Below, piece after piece: positions 35,068 to 47,048 of a DNA stretch of 64,000 nt. Origin of the DNA: Gnetum montanum (Eukaryota > Streptophyta > Gnetopsida > Gnetales > Gnetaceae); assembly GCA_015680685.1 (NCBI GenBank), contig MNCI01014802.1:1478-65477 (forward strand), given 5' to 3'. Made by a program: the position numbers and the translations under genes. Each line of letters opens with the position of its first letter. Positions within the stretch are counted from its first letter, which is position 1. The notes beneath the pieces are model-generated. The model made no database searches. It had not been told where the DNA came from and saw nothing but the letters and a program-made list of their open reading frames with translations.

Positions 35068-36240
35068 ACTATAGTAAAGGAAAAAATTAAGCTAGAAATC
35101 AAATTGGTCCATGTGAAAAAGTTTCACCTCAAGATCCACAAGCCTTAAAAAGGATCTAAGATACCTTAGGTAGTTTGGTTGATTACGTAAGCATTTATAA
35201 TTCTTTTACCAAGTGAAATAGGGGAAAACAAGCCATTAAACAAGCAAATAATGGATCTAACATTCGATTTATGAAAAGTGAGAGAGAGACGAAAATAAGA
35301 TGTGGCCAAAAATAAATTGCAAACTTTGTATTAAATGCTATAAAAATTCTATGAAATAGGTTTGGAAGGTATATATCTATTGGCTTTTACAACCTAAGAG
35401 TACAAGATAGTTTAGATATCTCTCTAAAATTGTTGTCTAAGATCTAGTGCAAGTAGGTAGTGTGTGCCTTGTAATTGATTTGTATTTGTCTATCTCAATC
35501 CATCTACTCTTGGGGGAAAATTGCAACTAGTTCTCTGTACTCATTAGAATCAGCACTATGAAAGGAATCTCTAAAGATCATAAGAAGTCTCTCTATGTTA
35601 ACAAGATTTCCAACAACATTTTTGGTTATTTTCATGGTCCAAAATTGGAACATTTTTATCATGAATGTTTTTTATTGGAATAAATTTGATCACAACATTT
35701 TTGGCAATGCATTTGATAATTACAAGCTCAATTATGCTATTTTGGTGTAATGCACATTCCATTTGACATTTTGTGCCATGAATTACATCTTACAATGTAA
35801 AAATGTCTTTGGATTTTGACAAAATAGGATTAGAAAGTGAAATGTTTGAAGGGAAATCAAGGCATTTATATTTGCTCCTAAATCCAATTAAAATTACAAC
35901 TAAGATTTGGCTAAAATGTTTTATTTTTTATAATTGAAACTTTCTTTAAGATGTTTTAGGGCCTTCTATCATCTTCATATTTTACCTGATCATTTCCCCT
36001 TTGGTTTTAGTCATGTTCCTCCTTGTCAAGGCTAGACAATGAAAAGGATCATGAGGATGGAGAGCTAGGAAAGTTATGCTAGCTTGCTCTCTTTCTATAA
36101 TCCCTTGGTTTTTCTCTTGCCTGATGAATAGAAGACCTTGGTCTTGAGGTTTTTTGGTTTTGGATCTAGTTCTTCCATTGTCTTAATTGCTTGCCAAGGT
36201 TAAATGTAGCAATTGGTGAATTATGTTCTTTTCATTTAAG
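35068..36240 (-). repeat. Family B 5' LTR, antisense, inferred from position
   Basis: Lies immediately upstream (minus sense) of the primer site, so it should be the LTR. Its outer end could not be defined. Length of about 1.2 kb fits the family B LTRs (1.2-1.6 kb). Confidence 0.4.
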
Positions 36241-36259
36241 GAAGAAAGGCCTTGGCATT

Positions 36260-36560
36260 AAGATTACCCAAATGGATATTCAATTTTTTCCCTTTCTAAC
36301 TGTGATACTGGTGTGATCAAAATCTTTTCATCCTTGGAGGCTTCATGGTGGGCCTCTATGGGTTGATAATCTTTGAAGAAGTGGTCTATCACTTGGTACT
36401 CCAAGACTACAGGTTTGAGCTCCAACTTCATTAGTATTGTCATGAACATTGAGGGAACACCATGATCAAGTGACAACATAATGTTGTCTACTAGGTCCCT
36501 CCACCATAGTTACTCATCCTAGTAAAGGATGAAAGTGAATTCTAGATAGTATGGATCTAG
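36260..36560 (-). pseudogene. Family A gag N-terminus, antisense
   Basis: The minus-strand segment with IDHFFKDYQPIEAHHEASKD and LEREKIEYPFG resembles the N-terminal part of the antisense gag at 21180-21260 (IDANHFILEQLHQNHEEPSK). It sits just downstream, in minus sense, of the antisense family A LTR at 36815-37740. Confidence 0.45.
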
Positions 36561-36814
36561 ATGGATTTAGAAAACCTTAAGTTATTGGGTTATTTATCTA
36601 CATTTTACTTTATCCTATCATAATACTTTGTAGAATTATTAGCATGTGGGTAATTATCCCTAAGAGAAGAAGACATCTCTTATTATATTCTTATAGTGTG
36701 TCTTAAATAAAATATTGTTATCTTCCTAGTAATGGTACATTATATTCCTACAATGATCTTTTATTATTTAATTATCTAAAACACTTAGTGCACAATAGAG
36801 TTTTCCTAGAAATA

Positions 36815-37740
36815 GCATCAATGGTGAGTAGTGACTGTTCCCTACATCCATCCATATGAATCACAATAGCATACACATGAATCAGTTAAATTCTTTAGAG
36901 CCTTTGAGTGGCTAATATCTTAGATAATTAAACATTATGTGGTTGGTCATTATCTTCCCAATCATTACTTGTGTTAGCTCCATTCGTATGATTAAGTGTG
37001 ATTAAGACATAAGATTTTTGTGTCTTTATTATTTATTCTTATTAAAATATTAAAGTAATTAAGATACTAATTTTTAGTTAACTATGAAATTAAGAGTAAT
37101 CTAAACTATCCTACGCATAGAGCATCTATTCCCATTTTTTATACCCATCTTGAGGCTATACTAATACTACGATGTTACCAAGTGTTTAATATTGGGCATA
37201 TCAAGTATCCACTACTAGGATTATCAAGTATTAATATAACATGTTCAAAGTGGTCATACTCTCATTTTTAAGGAATAAAATATTAATTTCCTAACTACTA
37301 GAAAGTAAAGTACTTAAAATAGGCTACGTGCTACTCCAAGTACTGCAATGAAAGAAATTAATCTTAATTTTTTTACCATCATGTAGAAGTGTTCAAGTAC
37401 ATGCATTCTAATGAAACTCTATTCAATCAACTCAATCCATGTTGTGGGAACTAAGAGAGAATTTTTAATAATTTTGGATAAGGTCTACAAAAGTAAACTA
37501 GAAGAGCTTCACTACACAAATGATCAAAGGTGCCATAAATGTAGATGGTACATGCATTTATATAGGCTTTGAGTGAATCAGCATAAATGCATATGCACCA
37601 ATAGATCCAAGGATGCATTAATGGGGTTGTGTCTATGGGCATGCATCAATGCAATTAACTAACTCAGACTTTTATCACTCAGAATACCAAGTAGCCAATC
37701 ATATATCCAAATGCTACAAACTAATAGAGTTCTAGCTCCA
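36815..37740 (-). repeat. Family A LTR, antisense, decayed
   Basis: Minus-strand landmarks run in family order: 'CCTATATAAATGCATG' promoter region (near 37565), 'GTACTTGAACACTTC' (near 37395), 'CCTAGTAGTGGATACTTG' (near 37215), and an end near 'ACTACTCACCATTGATG' (about 36820). The next family A gag downstream runs in the opposite, sense, direction. Confidence 0.55.
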
Positions 37741-37859
37741 AAAGGAAAAATTCATGGAAGCTTACCATGAAGCTTTCAAAGGAAAAGAGACACCAATTCC
37801 ACTAACATTGTAGTTAAAGAAGGAAAACATCAATTATCCTTTAGGTTGATCTCAATGTT

Positions 37860-40020
37860 AAGATCCTCCACCCTTCAATGGAGATGACACAAACCATTAG
37901 TGATTGCACTCAACCTTGATAAGTAACTAAGGAAAGAAGAGAGCTAGATTCAAAATGAGGACTTCAAGATCAAGGTCTTCCACCTACCAAACCAAAGAAT
38001 AATAAAGGGGCTAGATAAGAAGAGAAAGCTACATTAACTCTCATAACATTTCATCCTCATATTCTTCTTCATCATCAATCTCTAACAAGGGGGAATGTTA
38101 CCATGACCAAGGAAGGAATAATCATAGATAAGGTGAAGATAAAAGAAAACTCAATCATAGAGATTGAAGAGGAGAACATAGATAAGGACAAGAAGAAGGG
38201 GAGAAACACCAAGAAATAAGGCATAACATGAAACACCATATGAGGCATGGTAATGACATGGATCATGATGAATACGATGCATATGATAAACTATTTCTTG
38301 GTACTAGAAGCATGATTAACCTTGAGAAGGTAGTCTATAGTCCTACTAGGCATTAGACAAAATGTCAAATTAAACAGCTAAATATGAACATCTCTAAGTT
38401 TGAAGGGGAATACAATGTTGATCCTGAAGATCATTTTAAAGCCTTTCATGATGCATATATCTTGCAAAACATTAAGAATGATTGGAAAAGCTTCAAACTT
38501 TTCCTCAAGATACTTATCAAAGAAGCTGAAAGTTGGTACCAATTCTTGGAAGTAGAATTTATCTAAAGGTGGAGTATGATGTTAAAGTTATTCAATGATA
38601 AGTACCAAACATACTCCAAAGTATCCAATCTAAGAAAAAAAATTTAAGGATGGTTATAAAGTAATAATGAATCTCTTAATGTAGTCTTGGGTAGGTAATA
38701 TTCTTTATTACATGAATGTCCAGGTCATGGTTTCTCTCAAATGGAATAACTTTACCACATCATAGATGGGCTCAAAAATAAAACTTGGGAAATACTTAGG
38801 ACCTATACCCAAGGAAGAATATTAGAAATGAAATCCCATTGAATAAAAATACTAATTTATTAGGTATCAAAGGAAGAAGAAGAGTTGAAGAAAAGGAAAA
38901 GTGTGGAGAAGGATAATAGAGACATCTTTCTCCACAAATAGGAGGTCTACCTCTATGGACTAGACAAGGGAACACTATTAGGGAACGTTTTGTAGTGAAA
39001 AACCTTATTGATCCAAAAAAATTTTACTAAAATTTTAGCTAAGGTTAATAATATTTTAAACTCTATTAATGAGAAGTTCCAAACTACATTAAAGATTATG
39101 GAGAAGGAAAAATAGGGAAGAGCCAAAGATAAAGATAGAAGAAAAAAGAAGGGTACAAGAAGGGACTATTATCATTAGAAATGTAAAGTTACAGTAGTTG
39201 ATGAGGTTGTAAAATCTAAATTAGAAGATGAAGCATTTGACATCTACTAGTATGAACATCAAAAGGATTGTTTCCTAATCCTGTCATAGTTATAGGAGTC
39301 TAGGATTTATTCCTTAAACATAAAAGTCATTAATAGGTAAGCACCTAGGAGGTTTCCTTATCTTCTAGACAAATACAAGCAATAGTTCCACCAACAATAG
39401 TATTATCCAAGTGGAATGTCATCTTAACCTTAAGACTACCATTAGTAGTGGCATAACCCATGGCCATGGGATATGCCATCACTAAGGCAATAATATCCTT
39501 ATAGACAGCTAGACCCATATGGATACTATGTCCAACAACATGTATCAGCAAGTGGCTTCACCATTCATACATTTGCCCATTACTATTATCCTGTATAAGA
39601 CAATAGACCTGCTACTTCACAAGTTTAATCTCCTTACACTTATGCTCATTACCATGCATAATACACCTTCATAGCTTTGTTTCCTGCACCACCAATGTAA
39701 GGTGAAATACATTTACAACCTCAATAATGAAATCCCATAAGAGCTGTAAACTTATCGGTGGATGATAACTCAACTTCTTTTGAGTGCAAGCCTTAGAAAA
39801 GTCCATTCTTTAGGTCTAATAGTTCATCAAAACTACCATAGACATTTATAGATATAAAATCTATCCAAACTATCCTTGGAATATCTAATAGGAAGCCTTT
39901 AAACTAAAAATTCCAAAATGTCCAAAATATCATGCTAATGCATGCAATCACAAATTGAAGAAAGACGGGTCATTTTTTCAAGAAAATAATTGATCCAGGA
40001 AGTCCCCTAATTTATTTGCA
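37860..40020 (+). pseudogene. Family A gag, sense copy, decayed
   Basis: MNISKFEGEYNVDPEDHFKA (38384-38443), FHDAYILQNIK, EAESWYQFLE, then LFNDKYQTYSKVSNLRKKI (near 38590-38645) and LYHIIDGLKNKTWEILRTYT (near 38750-38810) match the copies at 14250-15430 and 19740-21660. Stops and frame shifts separate the blocks. A lysine-rich stretch (39100-39160) precedes a Tyr/Gln-rich tail. Not functional. Confidence 0.7.
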
Positions 40021-40038
40021 AATTGCAAGAACTGAGCC

Positions 40039-40227
40039 ATGGAAGGCTCTACTAGACCCAAGTTACAATGTCAATATGATTTTGCAAGAGATGTACTAAG
40101 CATGAAATTTACCTCCATTAAAGAAATAAAACATCCAATTAGAGCTTGTAGACTAATCCATCATTATTTCATTAGGATTGATGAAGAACATTATGATCAT
40201 CATCAGTGGTTGATCATACTTAGTTAA
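40039..40227 (+). other. Short open frame downstream of gag, unrecognised
   Basis: A 62-codon frame containing HHYFIRIDEEHYDHHQWLII. It has conserved-looking His/Asp/Glu residues but I cannot place it in a family. It lies at the 3' end of family A gag and ends about 280 bp before the outer family B LTR. Confidence 0.25.
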
Positions 40228-40505
40228 TTTCTTGGTGATCCACATTGATAACTATAATGGAGACTACCCAATAATTATGGAAAGAGCTTGATTAAGTACC
40301 ATTAATTCCAAGATTTGGATTAGAGGCATCACCATGGAAATTTTCAAAGAAAATGAATTTGGAAAGATTGAGAAGAACAAACTTCCATGCCTTGTGTACA
40401 ATAACACAAGGTGCAATTGCATATAGAAAATATGGGTAATTAGAAGTATAAATATCATAACATGTAAAATGTGTGCTAAACTAGAAAATATTTAAATATT
40501 CTTGT

Positions 40506-42097
40506 TGAAACACTGTAGAAATTGTGAATTGGCCTCAGGCAAAGATTCGCGATTCAGGCAGAGGTTTGTGACGGCAATCTAGAAGGCAGAATGAAGCAAA
40601 GAGGCGCACAGCATCCAGTCTCCGAGTTTCTAACAGACTTTCAATTTTACTATTTTTTCTGTCTTTATGCTACATTACGCAACATAGCATAATGATGCTT
40701 AGCGTAATTCTGCTTAACATAGTTTGACATCAGAAGGTAACTTACTTCAGAAAATTTGGTGAAGCTTAAGGCCTAAGTAGCATAATATGCGACTTCTCAC
40801 ATATTCGGCTAAGTCTTTTGCTCAGGGCCAAAGTTTATGCTCCGTTACACATAGCAGCGTAATGAGCTTCAAAGAAGATAAAGCCAGAATACAAGGAAGA
40901 GCTACAGATTGATTTCTTTTCTTTGCAGATTGGTCGCTTTATGCTTATTATGCTACACAGCGTGGGCAAGCATAATTCATTGTAAAGTTGACCATTTTTT
41001 TTACGCTCTATTACACTTTGCGGTGTAAATAAGTGTGAAACAGTTGGCATCAACTACTCCCATGTTCTATTATGCTCTGCCATGCGACGTAGTGTAAACG
41101 AGTGTAACACAGGGGAAAGCCGGTTAAAGCAGTTACGCATTTGCTATCCACACACACAATACGCTGATGAGTGTATTGTGCGTAATCATGAAGCAGCTTT
41201 GGCAAAAGTGTTGACAGCGTACACTTCTCCTTCTCCCGGAAATGTGACGTGACATGGCCAATTTCAATATAAAGTTTACCAGGTCAATGGTATTTTGAAA
41301 GTTTGGGACATGTGTCATCGAGGCCATACTTTCTTTGCATGTTGTCAAACTTATAAATACTCCAGTTAACGAAGAAACAAACCCCCCGACATCTGCAACT
41401 TTTGGCAACATCACCTTCTAGCAGAGACAGAAGACATCTTGCTTGAGCATTGGCAGCAAGAGCAATCAGTCCTTTGGTGAAAACACAGCTCTCTCCATTG
41501 GCGATCGTTGGCAGTTTTGAGCAGAGACTACCTAAGGTGAAAGGAGCAGAACAGAGATCGAAGGATCATCTGGTGCGGTTTGCGAGTTCTATTGATCAGA
41601 AACAGTTGATCGATAGACATTAGAGCTTGACCTTCCTTGCATCCCATCTCTGGTCTACTAGGTAGATCGAACTCCATTCTGCACTCCTTGTCGAACAGTT
41701 TTCTTATTATTTTGTGTATGTTTCGCATAAGATAAGCGGGGCTTTTCCATTGGAAATTTCTATACAATATACCTGGTTTTCGGGTCAAAGTATAGATCTA
41801 GAAATCATGCATTTCTCATAAATCCAATTCTCCTTGTCGTGTTAACGTTGTCATTATTGCAATTTATCTACTTCATTCTCCTTTCCCTTCGTGATTTATC
41901 AAATCAAATCGTTCCACAAAAAACCTATAATCTTCGTCGATTTACTGATTAAGTAAGTCCCTGTCTGATCGACAAGACCGTTCAGGGCACTGTGGATTCG
42001 TTTTCTCCAGCACAGCCCTCACATAGATCCATGGTTAAAACTGTGTACACGGATTTTGTTTGGTATTTTCCAGTTATCGACATTTTCCATCGTTACA
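40506..42097 (+). repeat. Outer family B 5' LTR
   Basis: Starts TGAAACAC, as does the inner LTR, and ends TTACA six bases before the primer site. Length 1592 bp. U3 is rich in TTACGC/GCGTAA words and short inverted repeats such as TATGCTA...TAGCATA (near 40667-40692). The 5-bp target sequence before it would be CTTGT; the other end is outside the window. Confidence 0.75.
41352..41359 (+). promoter_or_regulatory. TATA box of the outer LTR
   Basis: TATAAATA about 850 bp into the LTR, downstream of the word-rich U3 and upstream of GC-richer transcribed-type sequence. Position is right for the LTR promoter; no transcript evidence. Confidence 0.6.
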
Positions 42098-42103
42098 GTT
42101 TTC

Positions 42104-42121
42104 TGGCACTAGAAGGAGGGC
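42104..42121 (+). promoter_or_regulatory. Outer element primer-binding site
   Basis: TGGCACTAGAAGGAGGGC, six bases after the LTR end. Differs by one base from the inner element's site at 43741. Confidence 0.8.
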
Positions 42122-42345
42122 TAGGCTCAAATTCGTATTTCTACAGGTAGCCCTGTAAGTGATCTATACCAACGTATCCAAGACGTAAACGTAATACCTC
42201 TACAAAAGTTTACGAAATCGTGCAGTGTAGATCGGTCATAGTAACGATTCCTTTGGAATCCTACAGGGTAGAAAGCCTAATCACGACCTTCTTTATCCAT
42301 CGCTTTCTAGATCTAGTCACTTGTCCCCGTTAATCTACTTGACCA

Positions 42346-42494
42346 ATGGATTCTGCATACACAACCATGATTACCACTTACTCGGGTGCCACATCTGTGA
42401 ATCCCATCGTCGTCACTGGACCAGCCTCTAGTGTCATAGGACCTCAGGGACTATCGCATCGTTCGTTGAGCTTACAAGCCAAAGACCCCGTATT
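42346..42494 (+). pseudogene. Outer gag, N-terminal part up to the insertion point
   Basis: Starts MDSAYTTMITTYSGATSVNP and reaches GLSHRSLSLQAKDPVF, where the inner LTR begins. The last block aligns with RQSLRLQGRDPATN of the inner gag (from 44274). The rest of the gag N-terminus (about 90 codons by comparison with the inner element) is missing or in the gap at 59600-59767. The five bases before the junction are GTATT. Confidence 0.75.
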
Positions 42495-43735
42495 TGAAAC
42501 ACCACAAAAATTTCGAGTTTGGCACTTGTCCAACAAGAACCAGATCCCCGTGACCCATAGAAAACTTTGGCTACATTTGAAGTCACACATGGCAATTTTG
42601 AGGATCGAAACATCTGGTTTTTAGCAAGTGTTGTTAGCGTATACGCCTGGCATTTTCAGCGTATACGCCTGGCATTTTCAGCGTATACGCCCGACACCCA
42701 GCCTACACACCTCATGTACACTCAGCAGGTGCAACAGGAGCAAGAATTAAAGCAAGTCGACGTCCAGCATCCATCAGCGTATACGCCCCAGCGTATACGC
42801 CAACATCCATCAGCGTATACGCCCCAGCGTATACACCCAACATCCACCCAAGTTCACACGCCCAGCAAGTCCAGCGTATACGCCGGCCTGATGTAACGTA
42901 TACGCCCAGCGTATACCATATTTCTAAATTGTACGCACTCGGCCGACATGCCACGTGTCTCCCAACCCGATTTTCCCGGTAAAACCCCCCCTTTAAAAAG
43001 CCCAGTTTTCCGCGTATTCAAGGTCGGCAAAAATTTACCAAAGCAGACCCAAGAGCAATTACGCTGCAAACCAGAGCATAAAACCCTCTTACGCTGGAAG
43101 TTCTATACACCGAGCACAGTCTCTACGCTCCACCTACCTTGCGAACCAGCCGCATCCCTACACTCACCGGGGCTTTACGTCCACCTTGTGTTCAGCTGCA
43201 ACTGTGTTAGACCGGTGCACTACATTTCCATTTCATAATACAGTTTACAGTCTACAATTTACAGTTTATGCTGATTTCTTGCATGTGTTTCTGCTTATGC
43301 TCATTTACATTTACGCTCTGGTCACGCCACTTACGCTCTGTTTACACTTTTTACGCTGTCGGCATCCTATTTATGCTTTACGCCCAGTTCACGCCCTGTT
43401 ACGCTGTGCACTCGAGTTTACGCTTAGTTTACACTGCGTATATCAGTTTACGCTGTTTACGCTGTTATGCCATTTACATTTTTCTTACGCCCTATTTTCA
43501 CTGTTCGCTCCGTTTTACGCCCGTTACATCGTTTACACATAACCCAGCATATAACACTTCGGTGACGCTCGGGGAAATCCTTATCTGATCTGCGTGCGGA
43601 CCACTCAAGGTACTCTACCTTTGTGCATTCCAGCTCATCCTTAGGCGAAGGTAGGGTCATCTGTGCTAGTCCTGCGATCCCACGATCTCTGTTTTTTTTC
43701 CTTCCAGTCGGGGACCGACGATTTCAGGCGGTACA
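42495..43735 (+). repeat. Inner element 5' LTR
   Basis: Starts TGAAACACC and ends GTACA (1241 bp); the 3' LTR starting at 58530 matches it with small differences. U3 holds the GCGTATACGC array. A G-box (CACGTG, 42952-42957) and a TATA-like TTTAAAAAG (42992-43000) follow, both kept in the 3' LTR (58964-58969 and 59004-59011). The R/U5 part is dense in TTTACGC and TACGCTG words (43200-43560). Confidence 0.9.
42637..42910 (+). promoter_or_regulatory. GCGTATACGC palindrome array in the 5' LTR U3
   Basis: Exact copies of the 10-bp palindrome start at 42637, 42659, 42681, 42777, 42791, 42813 and 42874, with one- or two-base variants at about 42827, 42896 and 42906. The first three have a 22-bp period. 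The array ends about 80 bp upstream of the TATA-like box, the usual place of an LTR enhancer. Binding by a factor is inference. Confidence 0.8.
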
Positions 43736-43740
43736 GAATT

Positions 43741-43758
43741 TGGCGCTAGAAGGAGGGC
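43741..43758 (+). promoter_or_regulatory. Inner element primer-binding site
   Basis: TGGCGCTAGAAGGAGGGC, five bases after the LTR end. Same site type as at 42104 and, antisense, at 35045-35063. Confidence 0.8.
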
Positions 43759-43789
43759 CTCCGCTTAAACAACTTGACTGAATGCTCCT

Positions 43790-44115
43790 CAGCGTCTACG
43801 CTCGTCAGCGTTTTCGCTGCCCCGTTTAAACCCCTGACTCTCAGAGTCTACGCTGTCAATCTTCCAGTATCTGCGCTGCGATCAGAAACCCTAGCGTCTA
43901 CACCGCCCAACTTACGACGACGTCTACGCTCTTAACTTACGCCAGCGTCTACGCTGCACACTTATCCCAGCGTCTACGCTGCCCACAGACCAGCGTCTAC
44001 GCTGCACACTTACACTGTAGATTCGTCTACGCCGGCCACATACGTGACTTATACGCTGTATACAGCTATTACACGCTGCCAGTTGAAGCGTATACGCTGT
44101 ACGCTGCTCAGTACA
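43790..44115 (+). repeat. Leader repeat array of AGCGTCTACGCT units
   Basis: Between the primer site and gag, near-palindromic AGCGTCTACGCT(G) occurs exactly at about 43791, 43944, 43969 and 43992, with several variants. One exact GCGTATACGC lies at 44088-44097. This is a variant of the U3 palindrome and would lie in the 5' untranslated part of genomic RNA. Confidence 0.75.
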
Positions 44116-44160
44116 TCAATTTCGCACACTCAAACCATTTTACATACACAATCTATCATC

Positions 44161-47048
44161 ATGAATCCCATAAACACTATTGCTGCCACTACCCAGAACA
44201 TTAACATCTTAGACACCATAGCTGCCCAGCATCTATCACACGACACTCGGGAGGGCAATCCACAATGGGGCCCCGTCAGTCTTTGAGGTTACAAGGGAGA
44301 GATCCAGCCACTAACATTATAACCCAAGACGAGTATAACTTCATCTACATTAAGATACAAGCCGGCCTAGCAGTGGATCAGACTGAAATAGAAGTAAAGA
44401 GGCAATTCGAACTCTTTTACAGGGGAGAACGCGAGTTCATCCCTTCCCCATATGACGTAATCCTCGTTCCCGAACAATTCTCGGAGCTCATTACGCAGCT
44501 CCTTCTGCACAGGAGCCAATTGTTAGACCAACCTACGGTGGACCCCCAACTAGACGAAGAGGCCGAATTCGCTGCCCAATCAGAGCACGAAGACTCCTAC
44601 CACACCCTTAGTCCACATAACCACCTTAACCCAATCTTTCACCCAGATGCAGGGGAGATCATGCCCCTCCAACCCCTTAGGTCTACCCAAACCCAACCAC
44701 CGTTACAAGAAACATCAACGTTAGTCCATATTCCTCCCCAGAGCAACTCCTTGCCCAACACATTCCCTTTTGCAATCATCCCCGCTACAGCTGCAAGTTC
44801 ATCCTCACAAGCACCGCCCCCTCACGGTAACGTGGGAGTGACATTCTCACCCCAAGTGATAGGAATGCCACACGTTATACCCATGTCCACATCTGCCCAC
44901 TACATCTCGCACGTCCAAACGCATGCACCCCCTTCGACCGCCGTAACCCAAGAAGGAGCCCCTTCATACAACACGGCCGGACAATGGCCGATGATGGGTA
45001 CGACGTCACAGCAAACTTCCCACCACCATGTACCACCCCACACGCTGCCACCAGCTCATGTGCCCCAGGCACAGCCACAACCACAGCAACAACAGCCTCC
45101 TCTTTATAATGTGTTATCCCTAGCACCACCTACTGTATACTTCCCACAAACACAACCGCCAGCAACGCAACTTTCAGCCTTTCAACCCACCGTTCAACAG
45201 TCTAACCCATACAGTGTATCACAAGCCCAATCCACCATGCTCCCAAATGCTCAAGATTGGGCAGATGCTACAAAAATGATGCAAGAATTAACTGATGAGG
45301 TAAAACGCCTCAAAACAACTGCTGACGGGGAGTTGAAGGTAGTAGACTTCTACAACGATGACCCCATCAGCTCTTCCGTCCCGCCTTTAACTTTGCCTAA
45401 GGGCATCTCTCTACCAACGCTAACCAAATACAATGGGGAGACAGATCCTAATGCACATTTAATAATGTTTAGGTTAGAGTGCGTACTACTACAGGCATGG
45501 CCCCATGCAATTCTTCGAGTGTTTCCCATGTCCCTCGCGGGAAGAGCACTTGATTGGTATAGGGCGCTCCCAAGAAACTCTGTCTCCTCCTTGGAGGACC
45601 TACTACACCAGTTCATGACCAGGTTCAAATATAACCTAAAACCTGAGGCCACACTAGACAGCCTCATTCAGGTCAAGCAAGCACCACTTGAACCGATCGA
45701 GAAATTTATTCAGAGGTGGAGCGTAGCTCTCAATGAGCTGCACAAGCCAATCTCGCAGACATACCTGCTCACTATTTTAAAAGGGGCCGTTAACGATTTC
45801 TTTAAATCCAAGTTGTACTATCTGAACGCACGCAATCTTAACCAAGAATTTGTGCAAATCAAAAACATAGAAGAGGCAGCCCAAAACAGCCATGACCCTG
45901 CCTACGTAGCCTTTAAAAATCAACATGCTAAAAAGGATAAAGAAAAGGCTAAAACAACTATAGCATCGATAGCAAGGGCACAACAGCAAACTAAACCGCC
46001 GACAACCCCTACTAATTACAACAAACCAACTCTGACAACCGCGCAAGAATCATCACCACAGCAGAACCCAACGAACCGTACATGCAATTTCGAGAGAAAA
46101 GAACCCTCTCAATACACACCCCTGCCCATGAAGCCATCCTTGCTTTTTGATCAACTCCTAAACGCCGGTTTAATGCAACATAAACAGTTGTCTCCTGCGG
46201 CCATCCAGAGACATAACCGGTTCTGTCAACTCGTTCAGAACCCAAGCCTAGCAACGCCGGATGAGCCTCCTGTACCCAAAGGCTTCAGAATGCATCGCTT
46301 TTGCGATTACCATCAACGAAACGGGCACGGAACGGATTACTGTTTCACCTTGAAGCAGGACTTACAACGGATGATCGATGAAGGCCAAATCACCTTTGAC
46401 AAAGCAAACTCGATCCAACCGCAAAATCAAACTATGGGGGTCTATAAGGACCCTTTAAACACTAAAGAGGCACCGTACGTCATTAATACAATCTATCTTG
46501 ACAATGATTCTGAGCCATCCTACATTAACATCATATCTCCTGAACATACACCGCAAACATCCAACAAACCCTTTATAGTTTGCATACCTGTTCCTGCATC
46601 TACATCCGCACCCCAGACACCGCATCCTTCACAACGACCATATGTTATTCAGATGCCCCCAACAGTAACAACACCTAACACCACGACATGCGACAAGCCA
46701 TATGTGGTGCGTCTCCCTCTCGTCACTCCCCTGAATGCACCAACTCCACATATTAGGCCTGCTCCTTTCGTAGTCCGAGTACCATCAACAACCGCAATAG
46801 TGGAGGTCCCACCTTCACCAAAACCAATCCCGTTTGTCGTTAGGACACCCAAAAGTCCCAATGACTACCAAGCCTTTGTGTCACAAACGCAAGGCCAACC
46901 TAAGCCCTACGTTGTTAGGGTACATGTCCCACCCTCTAACCAAGCACATCCAACTATACAAGCGTCATCCCGCTTGACTCCATATGTAGTAAAACTCCTA
47001 GGGCAACCCGAAATGCCAAAACCAACGGCACCTCCACGCCGCACATGA
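44161..47048 (+). CDS. gag: Gag polyprotein of the inner element
   Basis: Main open frame from 44265 (927 codons). By comparison with the outer gag the original start was probably ATG 44161 (MNPINTIAATTQN), which is now in another frame because of a small indel near 44270. Domains: N-terminal block with IYIKIQAGL (about 25-120), a Pro/Gln/His-rich linker (about 150-340), capsid-like retrotransposon gag core (VDFYNDDPIS...ALDWYRALP...FMTRFKYN, about 360-560), a zinc-knuckle-like C-x2-H...H...C (46302-46343), then seven spaced P(Y/F)VVRxP repeats (46567-47004). The stop TGA at 47046 lies in frame with the protease ORF, so gag and protease were one 44265-48323 frame broken by one nonsense codon. 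Particle formation is the expected role. Confidence 0.85.
46567..47004 (+). other. Seven-fold P(Y/F)VVRxP linear motif in the gag-protease linker
   Basis: Motifs in order: KPFIVCIP, RPYVIQMP, KPYVVRLP, APFVVRVP, IPFVVRTP, KPYVVRVH, TPYVVKLL, separated by 10-20 Pro/Thr/Ser-rich residues. The outer element has weaker copies in the same place (QPFVLHVP, PPFIIRAP, ASFILRVP near 61815-62010). They could be protease sites or docking motifs; neither is shown. Confidence 0.75.

Noticed and set aside
42637-42910. CRISPR-like or centromeric satellite array
   Set aside because: The repeated unit is a 10-bp palindrome with irregular spacing inside an LTR; no spacer-repeat structure and no cas genes, and the genome is a plant.
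42567-43069. Several overlapping ORFs with repeated AYTP/SVYA peptides in the LTR (also at 52077-52861 and 58612-59129)
   Set aside because: The repeated peptides are translations of the GCGTATACGC palindrome array in different frames; the DNA repeat explains them.
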